A DNA stretch of 64,000 nucleotides from Acidobacteriota bacterium (GTDB taxonomy: Bacteria; Acidobacteriota; Terriglobia; Acidiferrales; UBA7541). Positions 9,298 through 18,113 of the stretch are shown here, one piece after another. Each line of letters starts with the position of its first letter. The stretch's first letter is position 1. Both the position numbers and the translations under genes were made by a program. Location of the stretch: positions 24,638-88,637 of the forward strand of contig JABCZK010000016.1 in NCBI GenBank assembly GCA_013289695.1, written 5' to 3'. Below the pieces are notes generated by a model. It saw nothing but the letters and a program-made list of their open reading frames with translations, searched no databases and was not told where the DNA came from.

Positions 9298-11730
9298 TCA
9301 AGCCCGCAATTCTGCGATGGTGATAGCTTCTCCGCCGCGATCAGCGGCTTCATGGTGAATGCTCTCCACCAACGGATGCTCGGTCAGAAATTTCGCGAGC
9401 CCGCGACGCAGCGCGCCCATGCCGTGTCCGTGAATGATCCGCACCGATGGCTTCCCCGCCAACGCCGCTTCATCGATGAATTTATCCACGCGGTTCGTGG
9501 CTTCCTCCACGGTGCAGCCGATCACATTGATCTCATCGCCGACCGGTTCATCACTCGGTTGCGCGTGCACCGTGACGCCGGCCGATCGCCCCGCCCCGGC
9601 CGCACTAGACTTCGGCGCCTGCGCTTCGTCCGCAATCGCCAGCACATCACTCAGCGGAATGCGCATTCGCAGCGGCCCCGCCTCAATCTCCGCATTGCGC
9701 CCATCGTGACGCCGAAAAACCACCGGCTGCTTGAAATTTTTCACCACAATTCGCTGTCCAGACGAAAGCAGTTCCGGCGCGACCGGTTTGCCAGCAACGG
9801 GCGCGGCAACCCCCAGATCCGCTTGCGAACCTGCCAAAGTTTCCACCACCGCGGCGTTCGTATCCGCACGCGCATCCGCCGCAAACTTTCCCAGCCGCTT
9901 CCCGGACTGCTTTTCGATCTGCGCCCGCAAGGCGCGGTCGTGAATATCCGCAGTGACCCGCGCCACTTCCGCTTCCAGTCGCTTCTGAGTCTCCTGAAAA
10001 TTCCGCTCCAGCTCCGCAATCCGTTTTTTCTGCCGCTCCACCCATTCCGTCTGCAGCAATCTCCGTTCGCCTTCCAGTTGCGCCAATTCCTCGCGCGACT
10101 GCCGCTTAATTTGTTCCATTTCGTCGCGGCTGCGATGCAGATAAGCAATCAGGTCGCGCGCCTCCCGCGATTCCGGCGTCAAACTTGCTCGCGCATGTTC
10201 TACCACCCGCACCGGCAAGCCCAGTCGCCGCGCAATCTCAATTCCATTCGACGTGCCCGGCACGCCCACCAGCAAGCGGTAGGTCGGCCGCAAATTCTCT
10301 TCGTCGAACTCCATCGCCGCGTTCACGATCCCCGGCGTCGTCGAAGCGTAAGACTTCAGCCGGTCATGATGCGTAGTCGCAATCGTCAGCGAATGCCGCG
10401 CGCGAAATTCCTCCAGCAGCGCCACGGCCAGCGCCGCGCCTTCCTCCGGCGCCGTGCCGGTGCCCATTTCGTCCACCAGCATCAGCGATCGCTCCGTCGC
10501 CACGTCCAGCATCGCTTTCAAATTGACGACATGCGCAGAAAACGTCGAAAGATCCGCAGCGATGGACTGTTCATCTCCAATATCCGCCAGCACGTGATCG
10601 AACACCGGCATCTCCGCGCGTTCCGCCGCCACCGGAATCCCGGACTGCGCCGAAAGTGCGGCCAATCCCACCGATTTCAGCGCCACCGTCTTGCCGCCGG
10701 TGTTCGGCCCGCTGATCACCATCACCGTTTCATCGCCGCCCAGCGCCAGCGACAACGGCACTGCCTTTCTCCCCAGCGGACGCAGCTTCGCTTCCAGCAC
10801 CGGATTCCGTGCCGAATCCAAACGCAGCGAATTGCCGGCCTGGAACACCGGCATCACGCAATCAATCTCGCGAGCAAATCGCGCGCGTGCAAAAACGGAA
10901 TCCATATGCGCAACCTGCGCGGCCGCTGCGGCCAGCGGACCGCGGTCCGCGCGCAACCGCTCGGTAAGTTCCGTCAGAATCCGCGCAATCTCCACCAGCT
11001 CTTCTTCAGAAAGCTGCACCAGCCGGTTATTCAGATCAATCGCTTCCAGCGGCTCAACGTACACGGTCTGCCCGGTCGCGCTCGCGCCGTGCACCACGCC
11101 CGGCACGCCGCGACGATCCGAAGCGCGCACCGGAATCACGAAGCGATCATTCCGCAGCGTGACGTAATCTTCGCCGCCCGCCGAGCCGCCAGTTTCGCCG
11201 CGCGCGCGCAAAATACTCTCCAGCGAACGCCGAATCGTCGCGCGCCCTTGCGCGATGCCCGTGCGAGTTCGCCGCAGCTGCGGCGAAGCGTCATCGCTGA
11301 TTTCACCATTCGGCAAAATCGCGCGGCGAATCGCCGTCGCCAGATGCCGAAAATCCCCCAGCGCTGCCGCCCGCGCCGCAAGCAGCGGATATTTCGTCGT
11401 GTCGGCCTTAAATACCTGCCGCAGCGAACTCGCAACCTCCAGCAACGAACTCGCATCCAGAAATTCGGCGACGGACAGCACCGCGGCCGGAACGGCCAGT
11501 CGCGCGAGCCACTGTTCGGGATCCGCAAACGAGCCGAAGCCAAGTTCAGATCCGGCGCGCAAATAACCAACCGCCTCGGCTACCAGCACAAATTCCGCGT
11601 CGAGCGCCGCAACATCGTGCCGCAGAGTCAAAGCCCCGATCGCGCGCCGTCCTGGCGCACAAGTGGTGTAGCCGCCGACAATCTCTTTCAATTGGTCGAA
11701 TTCCAGAACTTGAGCTGCTGAGCGCGACAC
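9298..11730 (-). CDS. mutS2: Endonuclease MutS2
   Basis: An 810-residue MutS2 protein, which in other bacteria acts on recombination intermediates and collided ribosomes rather than mismatches. It has the MutS core domain, the ATPase with VMVISGPNTGGKT (Walker A, about 340) and a Walker B SLMLVDEMGTGTAPEEGA, a long coiled-coil (about 500-620), a KOW-like segment, and a C-terminal Smr nuclease domain with VRIIHGHGMGALRRGL. The start is the GTG at 11730 (VSRSAAQVLEFDQL) because GAGGGA precedes it and family members begin there; an upstream open stretch to 11889 is rejected. Confidence 0.95.
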   Translation of the reverse strand: MSRSAAQVLEFDQLKEIVGGYTTCAPGRRAIGALTLRHDVAALDAEFVLVAEAVGYLRAGSELGFGSFADPEQWLARLAVPAAVLSVAEFLDASSLLEVASSLRQVFKADTTKYPLLAARAAALGDFRHLATAIRRAILPNGEISDDASPQLRRTRTGIAQGRATIRRSLESILRARGETGGSAGGEDYVTLRNDRFVIPVRASDRRGVPGVVHGASATGQTVYVEPLEAIDLNNRLVQLSEEELVEIARILTELTERLRADRGPLAAAAAQVAHMDSVFARARFAREIDCVMPVFQAGNSLRLDSARNPVLEAKLRPLGRKAVPLSLALGGDETVMVISGPNTGGKTVALKSVGLAALSAQSGIPVAAERAEMPVFDHVLADIGDEQSIAADLSTFSAHVVNLKAMLDVATERSLMLVDEMGTGTAPEEGAALAVALLEEFRARHSLTIATTHHDRLKSYASTTPGIVNAAMEFDEENLRPTYRLLVGVPGTSNGIEIARRLGLPVRVVEHARASLTPESREARDLIAYLHRSRDEMEQIKRQSREELAQLEGERRLLQTEWVERQKKRIAELERNFQETQKRLEAEVARVTADIHDRALRAQIEKQSGKRLGKFAADARADTNAAVVETLAGSQADLGVAAPVAGKPVAPELLSSGQRIVVKNFKQPVVFRRHDGRNAEIEAGPLRMRIPLSDVLAIADEAQAPKSSAAGAGRSAGVTVHAQPSDEPVGDEINVIGCTVEEATNRVDKFIDEAALAGKPSVRIIHGHGMGALRRGLAKFLTEHPLVESIHHEAADRGGEAITIAELRA

Positions 11731-11842
11731 GAATCCCTCAACGCAATCATTAGGTGATGCAAATATTGTAGCCCGGTGGCCTGTGGGAATCAGTGTGCCC
11801 GCGCGGAGCGCCGGGCCCGACAGCCGCTTGCCGCGTCCCAGC

Positions 11843-13549
11843 TCATTTCTTCTGGTGCTGTGCCGGCGGAGGCGCACCAAGCAATTCAATCATCGCCACT
11901 GCGATAGCATCGGCCGCGACCGTAGCATCGTGCCCTCGCTGCGGATTATTGTTCCCAAAAATAGAAAAAATCAGCCGCTCACCATGCAACGTGGTGGCAA
12001 ACCCCGATATCGCCCGCACGTGATCTAGCGCCCCTGTTTTAGCCTCGATCCGGCTGGCAGCAACCGTGTCCTTCAGTCGCGTTTCCAGCGTCCCATCCAC
12101 ACCGGCAATCGGAAATGTGCCGATGTAGTCCGCGCCCCACGGCTGCAAGGCGTCGTAGCGCAGCAATTGCACCACAGCTCGCGGCGTCACCAGATCGTCG
12201 CGCGAAAGTCCAGACCCATCTGTGAAAACCACGTCACCATCCGCGACGCCCACCGTCTTCAGAAAATCCTGCTCCGCCCAAATCCCTGCATCGGTAACTC
12301 CAAAGCCCTTTTTCTCGTGCGCCACCGCGCGCAACAATAATTCGGCGTGCAGATTCTGGCTCACTTTATTCGTCACGCGCACGATCTCGGAAAGCGGCGG
12401 AGAAATATGCACCGCGAAAACAATTGTGTCCGGAGCACGCGGCACCGGCGCCGGACCCAGCACCACCGGCGCGTCCGGATAAATTTCCGCCGGCGGTGCA
12501 TGCAGCACGCGAATCGTTCCAGTGACCCGCACTCCACGCGATTCGAAAATTTGTTGCAGCGCGAGCGCCGTCGTTTCCGCCGGGTCGGGCATCGCCAGAT
12601 CCAGTTTCATCGGCGCGTGTCCAAGTGGTATCGAACCACGCAGCAATAGAAATCGCGGCCCCGGCTGGCGCACCACGCCAAATTCCGGCTTGCCGTCGGC
12701 CACGCCCGTCGTAAGTTCATGCCCAAACGTGCCCATTGCAGCAGCAGGCTCAGCAGTAACACTAGCGGGATCGCCCGCCTGAAGGCCGGGGCTAACTTCC
12801 ACGGAGATCGAATTGTCGTTGAAGGCAATCGCGCTCACGGGCGCGCCAAATGTGAAAAACAAATCTCCCACGCTCCATCCCGGCGGATAAAGATCGTATG
12901 GATAGTAGCTGTCGTCCGCGACGATATCGCCGTCAATCTCTTTCAGGCCCTTGGCGATGGCGTCATCGGCCATCTGCGCTAGAACTTTTTCGACTGGCCC
13001 GTCGTGCTCCACCTTTCCGGCGTAAGGAAATTTCCGGTTCGAAAGATCCGGATCGCCGCGCCCCACGAAGACCAGGTCGCCCAGCAAGCGCCCATCATCT
13101 CCGAGCCGCCCCGCGGATTCCAGCGTCGTGCGAAATTGATACGTCGGGCCCAGCGTCGCGAGTGCCAGCGACGTGGTCACTATTTTCGCGTTCGACGCCG
13201 GAGTAAAAAAACGATCGGCGTTGAGCTCGTACAATGTTTCACCCGTGTCGCGATCCGTCACCAGGACGCCCCAGAGCGTTTTCTCCGCGTGCGCTTCACG
13301 CAACGCGGCATCCACGCGCGCGCGAAACCGCGCCACATCCGCCCGCGGCTTCGCGCCGCGCCCGCCGCTCGATCCTTTCTTCGCAGTGGCGGCCGGCGCG
13401 CCCGACTGAGCCTGCGCGCCAGCAATCGCAACAGCCACGGCGCTAAAAATGAACAATGAATTCCTCAGCAAACCCGCCGCGGAACAACTCCAGCACCGCG
13501 CGCGCCGCAAAACATGCCATTGAATTTTCAAAGCAAGCCTGCTCCTCAT
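11843..13549 (-). CDS. dacB: D-alanyl-D-alanine carboxypeptidase/endopeptidase (PBP4 type)
   Basis: A 568-residue periplasmic penicillin-binding protein that trims or cleaves peptidoglycan cross-links. A signal peptide (NSLFIFSAVAVAIAGAQAQS) ends near residue 48. The three active-site motifs are present: SxxK in TPASNAKIVTTSLALATLGP, SxN in KVSQNLHAELLLR, and KTG in EAKTGALDHVRAISGF, with the large insertion between the first two that defines DacB. The ATG at 13549 is chosen; the N-terminal 20 residues before the hydrophobic core are long for a signal peptide, so a later non-ATG start is possible. It is the first gene of the dacB-mutS2-dnaG-rpoD block. Confidence 0.92.
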   Translation of the reverse strand: MRSRLALKIQWHVLRRARCWSCSAAGLLRNSLFIFSAVAVAIAGAQAQSGAPAATAKKGSSGGRGAKPRADVARFRARVDAALREAHAEKTLWGVLVTDRDTGETLYELNADRFFTPASNAKIVTTSLALATLGPTYQFRTTLESAGRLGDDGRLLGDLVFVGRGDPDLSNRKFPYAGKVEHDGPVEKVLAQMADDAIAKGLKEIDGDIVADDSYYPYDLYPPGWSVGDLFFTFGAPVSAIAFNDNSISVEVSPGLQAGDPASVTAEPAAAMGTFGHELTTGVADGKPEFGVVRQPGPRFLLLRGSIPLGHAPMKLDLAMPDPAETTALALQQIFESRGVRVTGTIRVLHAPPAEIYPDAPVVLGPAPVPRAPDTIVFAVHISPPLSEIVRVTNKVSQNLHAELLLRAVAHEKKGFGVTDAGIWAEQDFLKTVGVADGDVVFTDGSGLSRDDLVTPRAVVQLLRYDALQPWGADYIGTFPIAGVDGTLETRLKDTVAASRIEAKTGALDHVRAISGFATTLHGERLIFSIFGNNNPQRGHDATVAADAIAVAMIELLGAPPPAQHQKK

Positions 13550-13674
13550 GCACACCTGCACAGCGCGAGAATTATATGACATCCTTCGCGCCCGCGCCGG
13601 ACCCTCGGCTGAAAGGTTGCGATTCCTGCGCAAAATTCATATGATAGTTGCCCACCCATAGGAGGGTACATCAT

Positions 13675-14397
13675 ATGAAAAGCAGAGTTCTCTCGGCCCT
13701 ACTTGTTGCTGCATTGATTGGCCTTCCCGCCGTATTCAGCCCCGCGCTCTCGCACGCGGACGATACCACCACCGATCAAGACCGCATTCGCAGCGCCGGC
13801 ACAGTTCTGAAAGAAATCATGGACATCCCCGACGACATTCCCCAGAGCCTGATTGACAAAGCGGAGTGCGTGATCGTTTATCCGACCGTGCTCAAGGCCG
13901 CATTCATCGTCGGAGCAAGCTATGGCCGCGGTGTCATGACCTGTCGCACCGGCGAACATTTCCGCGGTCCGTGGAGCGCGCCCTCCATGATGGCTCTCGA
14001 AGGCGCCAGCTTCGGATTTCAGGCTGGCGGCCAGGCGACGGACTTCGTCATCCTGGTAATGAATGACGGCGGTGCCAACGCCATTCTCGCCAGCAAGGTC
14101 AAGCTGGGCGGCGATGCCTCGGTGGCTGCAGGCCCCGTGGGCCGAAACGCCGCAGCAGATACGGACGTAACCCTGCGCGCGGAGATGCTCACCTACTCGC
14201 GCGCCCGCGGTCTGTTTGCGGGAATCTCCCTCGCCGGCTCCACCGTGCGCCCTGACAACGACGCCAACAGGCGCATCTACGGCAAGGACGTCTCGGCGCG
14301 CGATATCGTGCTGCGCGACGCGGTTCGTCCGACGCCAGACGCCAAGCTCTTGCTGGACACTTTGCGAGCGCATAGTCCCAAGAACTTGTCGAAGTAA
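13675..14397 (+). CDS. Secreted lipid-binding SYLF domain protein
   Basis: A 240-residue exported protein. The signal peptide (LSALLVAALIGLPAVFSPALSHA) is followed by the SYLF/Ysc84 actin-binding-like domain: VLKEIMDIPDDIPQSLIDKAECVIVYPTV, GASYGRGVMTCR, SFGFQAGGQATDFVILVMN and EMLTYSRARGLFAGISLAGSTV. The family binds phosphoinositides in eukaryotes; its bacterial role is unknown. The ATG at 13675 has AGGAGGG eleven bases upstream; an in-frame ATG at 13648 is upstream of that site and rejected. The stop codon is inside an inverted repeat (14387-14414). Confidence 0.9.
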   Translation: MKSRVLSALLVAALIGLPAVFSPALSHADDTTTDQDRIRSAGTVLKEIMDIPDDIPQSLIDKAECVIVYPTVLKAAFIVGASYGRGVMTCRTGEHFRGPWSAPSMMALEGASFGFQAGGQATDFVILVMNDGGANAILASKVKLGGDASVAAGPVGRNAAADTDVTLRAEMLTYSRARGLFAGISLAGSTVRPDNDANRRIYGKDVSARDIVLRDAVRPTPDAKLLLDTLRAHSPKNLSK

Positions 14398-14414
14398 GCG
14401 GCTCCGCTTCGACA
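14387..14414 (+). terminator. Inverted repeat at the end of the SYLF gene
   Basis: TGTCGAAG at 14387-14394 pairs with CTTCGACA at 14407-14414, with a further GCGG/CCGC pairing inside. It encloses the TAA stop. There is no T-run, so termination would be Rho-dependent or weak. Confidence 0.4.
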
Positions 14415-14515
14415 TTCTTCCCGCGCCGGAGGCCCGTGCCTCCGGCGCATTTTTCTTTCTGCGCTGCGTGATCTCTGTTTCCGCCAGCCCCCGGGCAGGC
14501 AGATGATTGCCATGT

Positions 14516-14564
14516 GACCAAAGTCCAATCTTGACTATTGGTCGGAATTGCCCTATAGTCAATC
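14516..14564 (+). promoter_or_regulatory. tetR promoter embedded in inverted repeats (probable operator)
   Basis: A near-consensus sigma-70 promoter, TTGACT (14531-14536), 17-base spacer, TATAGT (14554-14559), lies five bases before the ATG at 14565. TTGACTAT (14531-14538) and ATAGTCAA (14555-14562) are a perfect 8-base inverted repeat that coincides with both promoter elements, and GACCAA (14516-14521) pairs with TTGGTC (14538-14543). Binding of the TetR product here would block its own promoter; that is inference. Confidence 0.7.
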
Positions 14565-15263
14565 ATGGCGTCCCCAGTGAAGGCCGCTCCTCGATCCTCT
14601 GTCTCTCGGCCAGTCAAAGCCGCGCCCCGCGCCGGCCGCCGCGAACGCCATCGTAATGAGACCCGCGACCGCCTCTACCGCGCCGCCCTCGCTCTTTTCG
14701 CCGAACGTGGTTTCCTGGAAACGACCGTGGAGGACATCACCGAAGCGGCCGATGTAGGTAAGGGGACCTTTTTCAATTATTTCCCCACCAAGGAGCACAT
14801 CCTGGCCGAATTCGGCGGCCAGCGCACCGCCGCGGTGGAACGCACGCTCCTGCAAGCACGCGCGACAAAAGGACCCGTGCTCGACGTATTTCGCGAACTC
14901 GTGGGAGACGCCGTGGGCCAGGCCGATAAAAGCCCTGCACTGCTGCGCGCAATCTTCGCGGCGCACGCTTCCTGCACTTCCGTCCGCGCAGAACTGGTAA
15001 AGCGCAGCCACGTGGGCCGCCGCATCCTGGCGCAGATTTTTCTGCTGGCGCAAGAACGCGGCGAAATCAGGCGCGACATTCCGGCAATGGACCTGGCGCG
15101 CATGACCCAGCGAATCTTCATGGGCGTCACCATGAGCTGGGCTATCAAGCCCGATTCCACGCTGCGCAAAACCGCCGAACAGATTTGGGACTTCATCCAG
15201 CCGAACTTGTTACCCGCCGAACCCCGTGCCGCGCGCAAGCGGCCGCGGAGATCGAAAGCGTGA
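14565..15263 (+). CDS. TetR family transcriptional regulator
   Basis: A 232-residue repressor. The N-terminal 25 residues are basic and proline-rich; residues 33-80 form the TetR helix-turn-helix (RDRLYRAALALFAERGFLETTVEDITEAADVGKGTFFNYFPTK, read in parts). The C-terminal ligand domain is helical and variable. The gene starts a five-gene run (outer-membrane channel, adaptor, MFS pump, kinase-like protein) and is preceded by a promoter overlapped by inverted repeats, so it most likely represses the efflux operon and itself. No ribosome binding site is visible; the message is probably leaderless. Confidence 0.93.
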   Translation: MASPVKAAPRSSVSRPVKAAPRAGRRERHRNETRDRLYRAALALFAERGFLETTVEDITEAADVGKGTFFNYFPTKEHILAEFGGQRTAAVERTLLQARATKGPVLDVFRELVGDAVGQADKSPALLRAIFAAHASCTSVRAELVKRSHVGRRILAQIFLLAQERGEIRRDIPAMDLARMTQRIFMGVTMSWAIKPDSTLRKTAEQIWDFIQPNLLPAEPRAARKRPRRSKA

Positions 15264-15361
15264 TCAACCCCATCCAGGCTGTGACACTTGATGGAAACTT
15301 CGCCGAGTCTTCGCATCGCTCCGCTTCATCCAATTTGGGATGCCCGGGGCAGGAGGAATCC

Positions 15362-16834
15362 GTGATAGCTCGACCGCTGCGATTCTTGATCCTTGTAATT
15401 CTGCTCTCATTCGCGGCTGGGCACGCTCGTGCACAGGCAGTCGCCGGTCCTGCCCCTGCTCCGGTGTCCTCTAGTTCGAGCAGCAGCGTGAGCAACAGTG
15501 CTCCCGCGGCTCCCCAAGCCCAAAGCTCATTCCAAGGCAGCGTGCCCGGAAAATTGGAACCGGGCGTGCTCCAGATTTCTCTGCAAGGCGCGATTGACCG
15601 CGGCTTGAAGACCAATCTGGGACTGCTCCTTTCGGATCAGGATGTCGGTTCGGCAAGAGGTGCGCGCTGGAAAAAATTGAGCTCGCTGCTCCCCAATATC
15701 ACCACCAGCAGTTACGTGGACGGTTCGCAGGTGGACCTCGCGGAATTCGGATTTAACTCGATTCCCGGCGTGAACATTCCAACCATCATCGGGCCCTTCG
15801 GCTACTACGATTCACGCGCATACTTAAATCAATCTCTGCTCGATCTGAACGCCCTGAATAACACTCACGTGGCGACGCAAAATTTGAAAGCCGCGCAGTA
15901 CACCGCTAAAGACGCGCGCGATCTGGTCGTGCTCGCCGTCGGCTATAATTATTTGCAAGCCATCGCCGACGCTTCGCGTATCGAATCCGTTTCCGCGCAA
16001 GTGAACACCGCGCAGGCTCTTTACAACCAGGCGGCCGATCAAGTGAACGCCGGCACTTCTCCAGCGATCGACGGCCTGCGCGCTCAAGTGGAACTGAAAA
16101 CGCGCCAGCAACAGCTCATCCAGTCCAAAAATGATTTTGCAATCCAGAAACTCACTCTGGCGCGCGTCATCGGCCTCGCCGCCGGACAGCAATACGAGCT
16201 CACCGACAAATCGCCCTACGAACCATTCACCGCAATGACCCTTGACGAAGCACTGCGACGCGCCTACGCCTCGCGCTCTGATTTCATGGCCGCCAGCGCC
16301 ACCGTGCGCGCCGCGGAATATACGAAAAAAGCGGCGCGCGCCGAATACTTTCCCTCACTTTCATTCGGCGCAGATTACGGCGTCGCCGGCACCTACTCCA
16401 CTCTCGCCACGCACGGCGTCTTCGATGTGCGCGGCACGCTGAACTTTCCCATTTTTCAGGGCGGCAAAGTGCACGGCGACGAACTGCAAGCCGACGCGCA
16501 GCTCGAGCAGGCTCGCCAGCGCCTGGAAAATATTCGCGGGCAGATCGACGCGGACGTGCGCACGGCCTTCTTGAATTTGCAGTCTTCCGCCGAACAGGTG
16601 GAAGTCGCGAAAAGCAACATCGACTTGGCGCAGCAGACTCTGGACCAGTCGCGCGATCGCTTCGCGGCCGGCGTCGCGGACACGGTGGAAGTAGTGCAGG
16701 CCCAGGAGCAAGTAGCCACCGCGAACGACAGTTATATTTCCAGTCTTTATAGCTATAACTACGCGAAAATTTCCCTGGCACGCGCGGTGGGCCTGGCGGA
16801 AGCAAGCGTAAAAGAATATTTCAAAGGAAAATAA
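15362..16834 (+). CDS. TolC-family outer membrane efflux protein
   Basis: A 490-residue outer-membrane channel subunit. It begins with a signal peptide (FLILVILLSFAAGHARAQA), a serine/proline/alanine linker, then two OEP repeats of long helices (for example ASRIESVSAQVNTAQALYNQ, and AEQVEVAKSNIDLAQQTLDQ) with beta segments between. The GTG at 15362 is preferred because AGGAGG precedes it; an in-frame start at 15185 would overlap tetR by 79 bases. It is followed after three bases by the adaptor gene, forming a tripartite pump with it and the MFS protein. Confidence 0.92.
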   Translation: MIARPLRFLILVILLSFAAGHARAQAVAGPAPAPVSSSSSSSVSNSAPAAPQAQSSFQGSVPGKLEPGVLQISLQGAIDRGLKTNLGLLLSDQDVGSARGARWKKLSSLLPNITTSSYVDGSQVDLAEFGFNSIPGVNIPTIIGPFGYYDSRAYLNQSLLDLNALNNTHVATQNLKAAQYTAKDARDLVVLAVGYNYLQAIADASRIESVSAQVNTAQALYNQAADQVNAGTSPAIDGLRAQVELKTRQQQLIQSKNDFAIQKLTLARVIGLAAGQQYELTDKSPYEPFTAMTLDEALRRAYASRSDFMAASATVRAAEYTKKAARAEYFPSLSFGADYGVAGTYSTLATHGVFDVRGTLNFPIFQGGKVHGDELQADAQLEQARQRLENIRGQIDADVRTAFLNLQSSAEQVEVAKSNIDLAQQTLDQSRDRFAAGVADTVEVVQAQEQVATANDSYISSLYSYNYAKISLARAVGLAEASVKEYFKGK

Positions 16835-16837
16835 CCC

Positions 16838-18112
16838 ATGGCGCAGAAAACCGAAATCGATCTTCCGGCAAATCCTCCCGCTGCGGAAAAGCAGCCTCCT
16901 GCCGAAACTCATTCGGCCTCGCCGCCTCCCGCTCGCTCCGAAAGTTATTTCAAACTGCATCCGCGCGCGCCCATGTATTTGGCGATCGCCGCCGTCCTGC
17001 TCCTGGTTGCGAGTTTCTTTACCTATCGTTATTTTTCGATGTACGAAACCACCGATGACGCCGAAGTGGATGGCCATCTGATGCCTCTCAGCGCGCGCAT
17101 CACCGGTTACGTCATCAAAGTGAACGTGGATGACAATCAGTACGTGGACGCCGGAACCGTGCTCGCCGAAATTGATCCCCGCGATTATCAAGTCGCGCTG
17201 GATCAGGCCAACGCGTCACTGGCCGACGCCCAAGCCACCGCGCAAGCCCTGAATATCAACGTCCCCATCACCTCCGTGAATTCCGACAGCCAGATTTCGT
17301 CGACGGAAGCGGACGTCGAAAACGCGCGCGCCGGAATTTCCGTCGCCCAGGATCAATTCAGCGCCGCAAAATCCCAGCTCGATCAGGCTCAAGCCAACGA
17401 CGTGAAAGCGCAAAACGACCTGATTCGCTACAAACAGCTCGTGGACAAGCAGGAAATTTCCCAGCAGCTGTACGACCAGGCTGTCGCCGCGGCCAAAGCG
17501 AACAGCGCAGCAGTCGCTTCAGCTCACGCTTCGGCCACTGCAGCAGAGCAGCAAGTAACCCAAGCGCGCAGCAGGCTCGCGCAAGCCGATGCGAATTATC
17601 GCAACGCGCAAACCGGACCGCGGCAAGTAGCTTCCACGCGCGCTCGCGCGCTATCCGCTGACGCCACCGTGCAACAAAAACAAGCCGCGGTCGAACAGGC
17701 GCAACTGAATCTTCAGTACACGAAAATCATCGCTCCCGTGAACGGCGTGGTCAGCAAAAACGCTGAAGTCGGCATGAACGTGCAACCGGGCCAGCAACTC
17801 TTCGCCATCGTCCCGCTCGACGAAGTCTGGGTCACCGCGAATTACAAGGAAACGCAACTAAAATACATGCGGCCCGGACAGTCAGCGGAAATTAAAGTGG
17901 ACGCCAATGGCCGCACCTACCAGGCCCACGTGGATAGCATCGCCGGCTCCAGCGGCGCGCGCACCAGCCTGCTGCCGCCGGAAAATGCCACGGGAAATTA
18001 TGTGAAAGTGGTGCAGCGCATCCCCGTAAAAATCGTCCTCGATAAGGGACAAAACAGCGATCACTACTTGCGCCTGGGAATGTCCGTCGAACCGAAAGTC
18101 AGAGTGAAATAA
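16838..18112 (+). CDS. HlyD/EmrA-type membrane fusion protein
   Basis: A 424-residue periplasmic adaptor. One membrane helix (MYLAIAAVLLLVASFFTYRYF, about 46-66) is followed by TTDDAEVDGHLMPLSARITGYV, the opening of the EmrA lipoyl domain, a long coiled-coil hairpin (about 125-275) rich in Ala and Gln, the returning lipoyl half (IIAPVNGVVSKNAEVGMNVQPGQ) and a beta-barrel ending in KVRVK. It links the inner-membrane MFS pump to the TolC-like channel. Genes are spaced by 3 and 1 bases, so co-translation is likely. Confidence 0.93.
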   Translation: MAQKTEIDLPANPPAAEKQPPAETHSASPPPARSESYFKLHPRAPMYLAIAAVLLLVASFFTYRYFSMYETTDDAEVDGHLMPLSARITGYVIKVNVDDNQYVDAGTVLAEIDPRDYQVALDQANASLADAQATAQALNINVPITSVNSDSQISSTEADVENARAGISVAQDQFSAAKSQLDQAQANDVKAQNDLIRYKQLVDKQEISQQLYDQAVAAAKANSAAVASAHASATAAEQQVTQARSRLAQADANYRNAQTGPRQVASTRARALSADATVQQKQAAVEQAQLNLQYTKIIAPVNGVVSKNAEVGMNVQPGQQLFAIVPLDEVWVTANYKETQLKYMRPGQSAEIKVDANGRTYQAHVDSIAGSSGARTSLLPPENATGNYVKVVQRIPVKIVLDKGQNSDHYLRLGMSVEPKVRVK

Positions 18113-18113
18113 A

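Noticed and set aside
9352..11721. A 789-codon plus-strand open frame opposite mutS2
   Set aside because: It is exactly antisense to a clear MutS2, and is an arginine/histidine-rich product of high-GC codon bias.
14387..14413. A fourth TGTCGA-N17-CGAC match, on both strands
   Set aside because: It is produced by an inverted repeat around the SYLF stop codon and precedes no gene at the usual distance; the tetR gene downstream has its own sigma-70 promoter. It does show that the motif alone is not fully specific.
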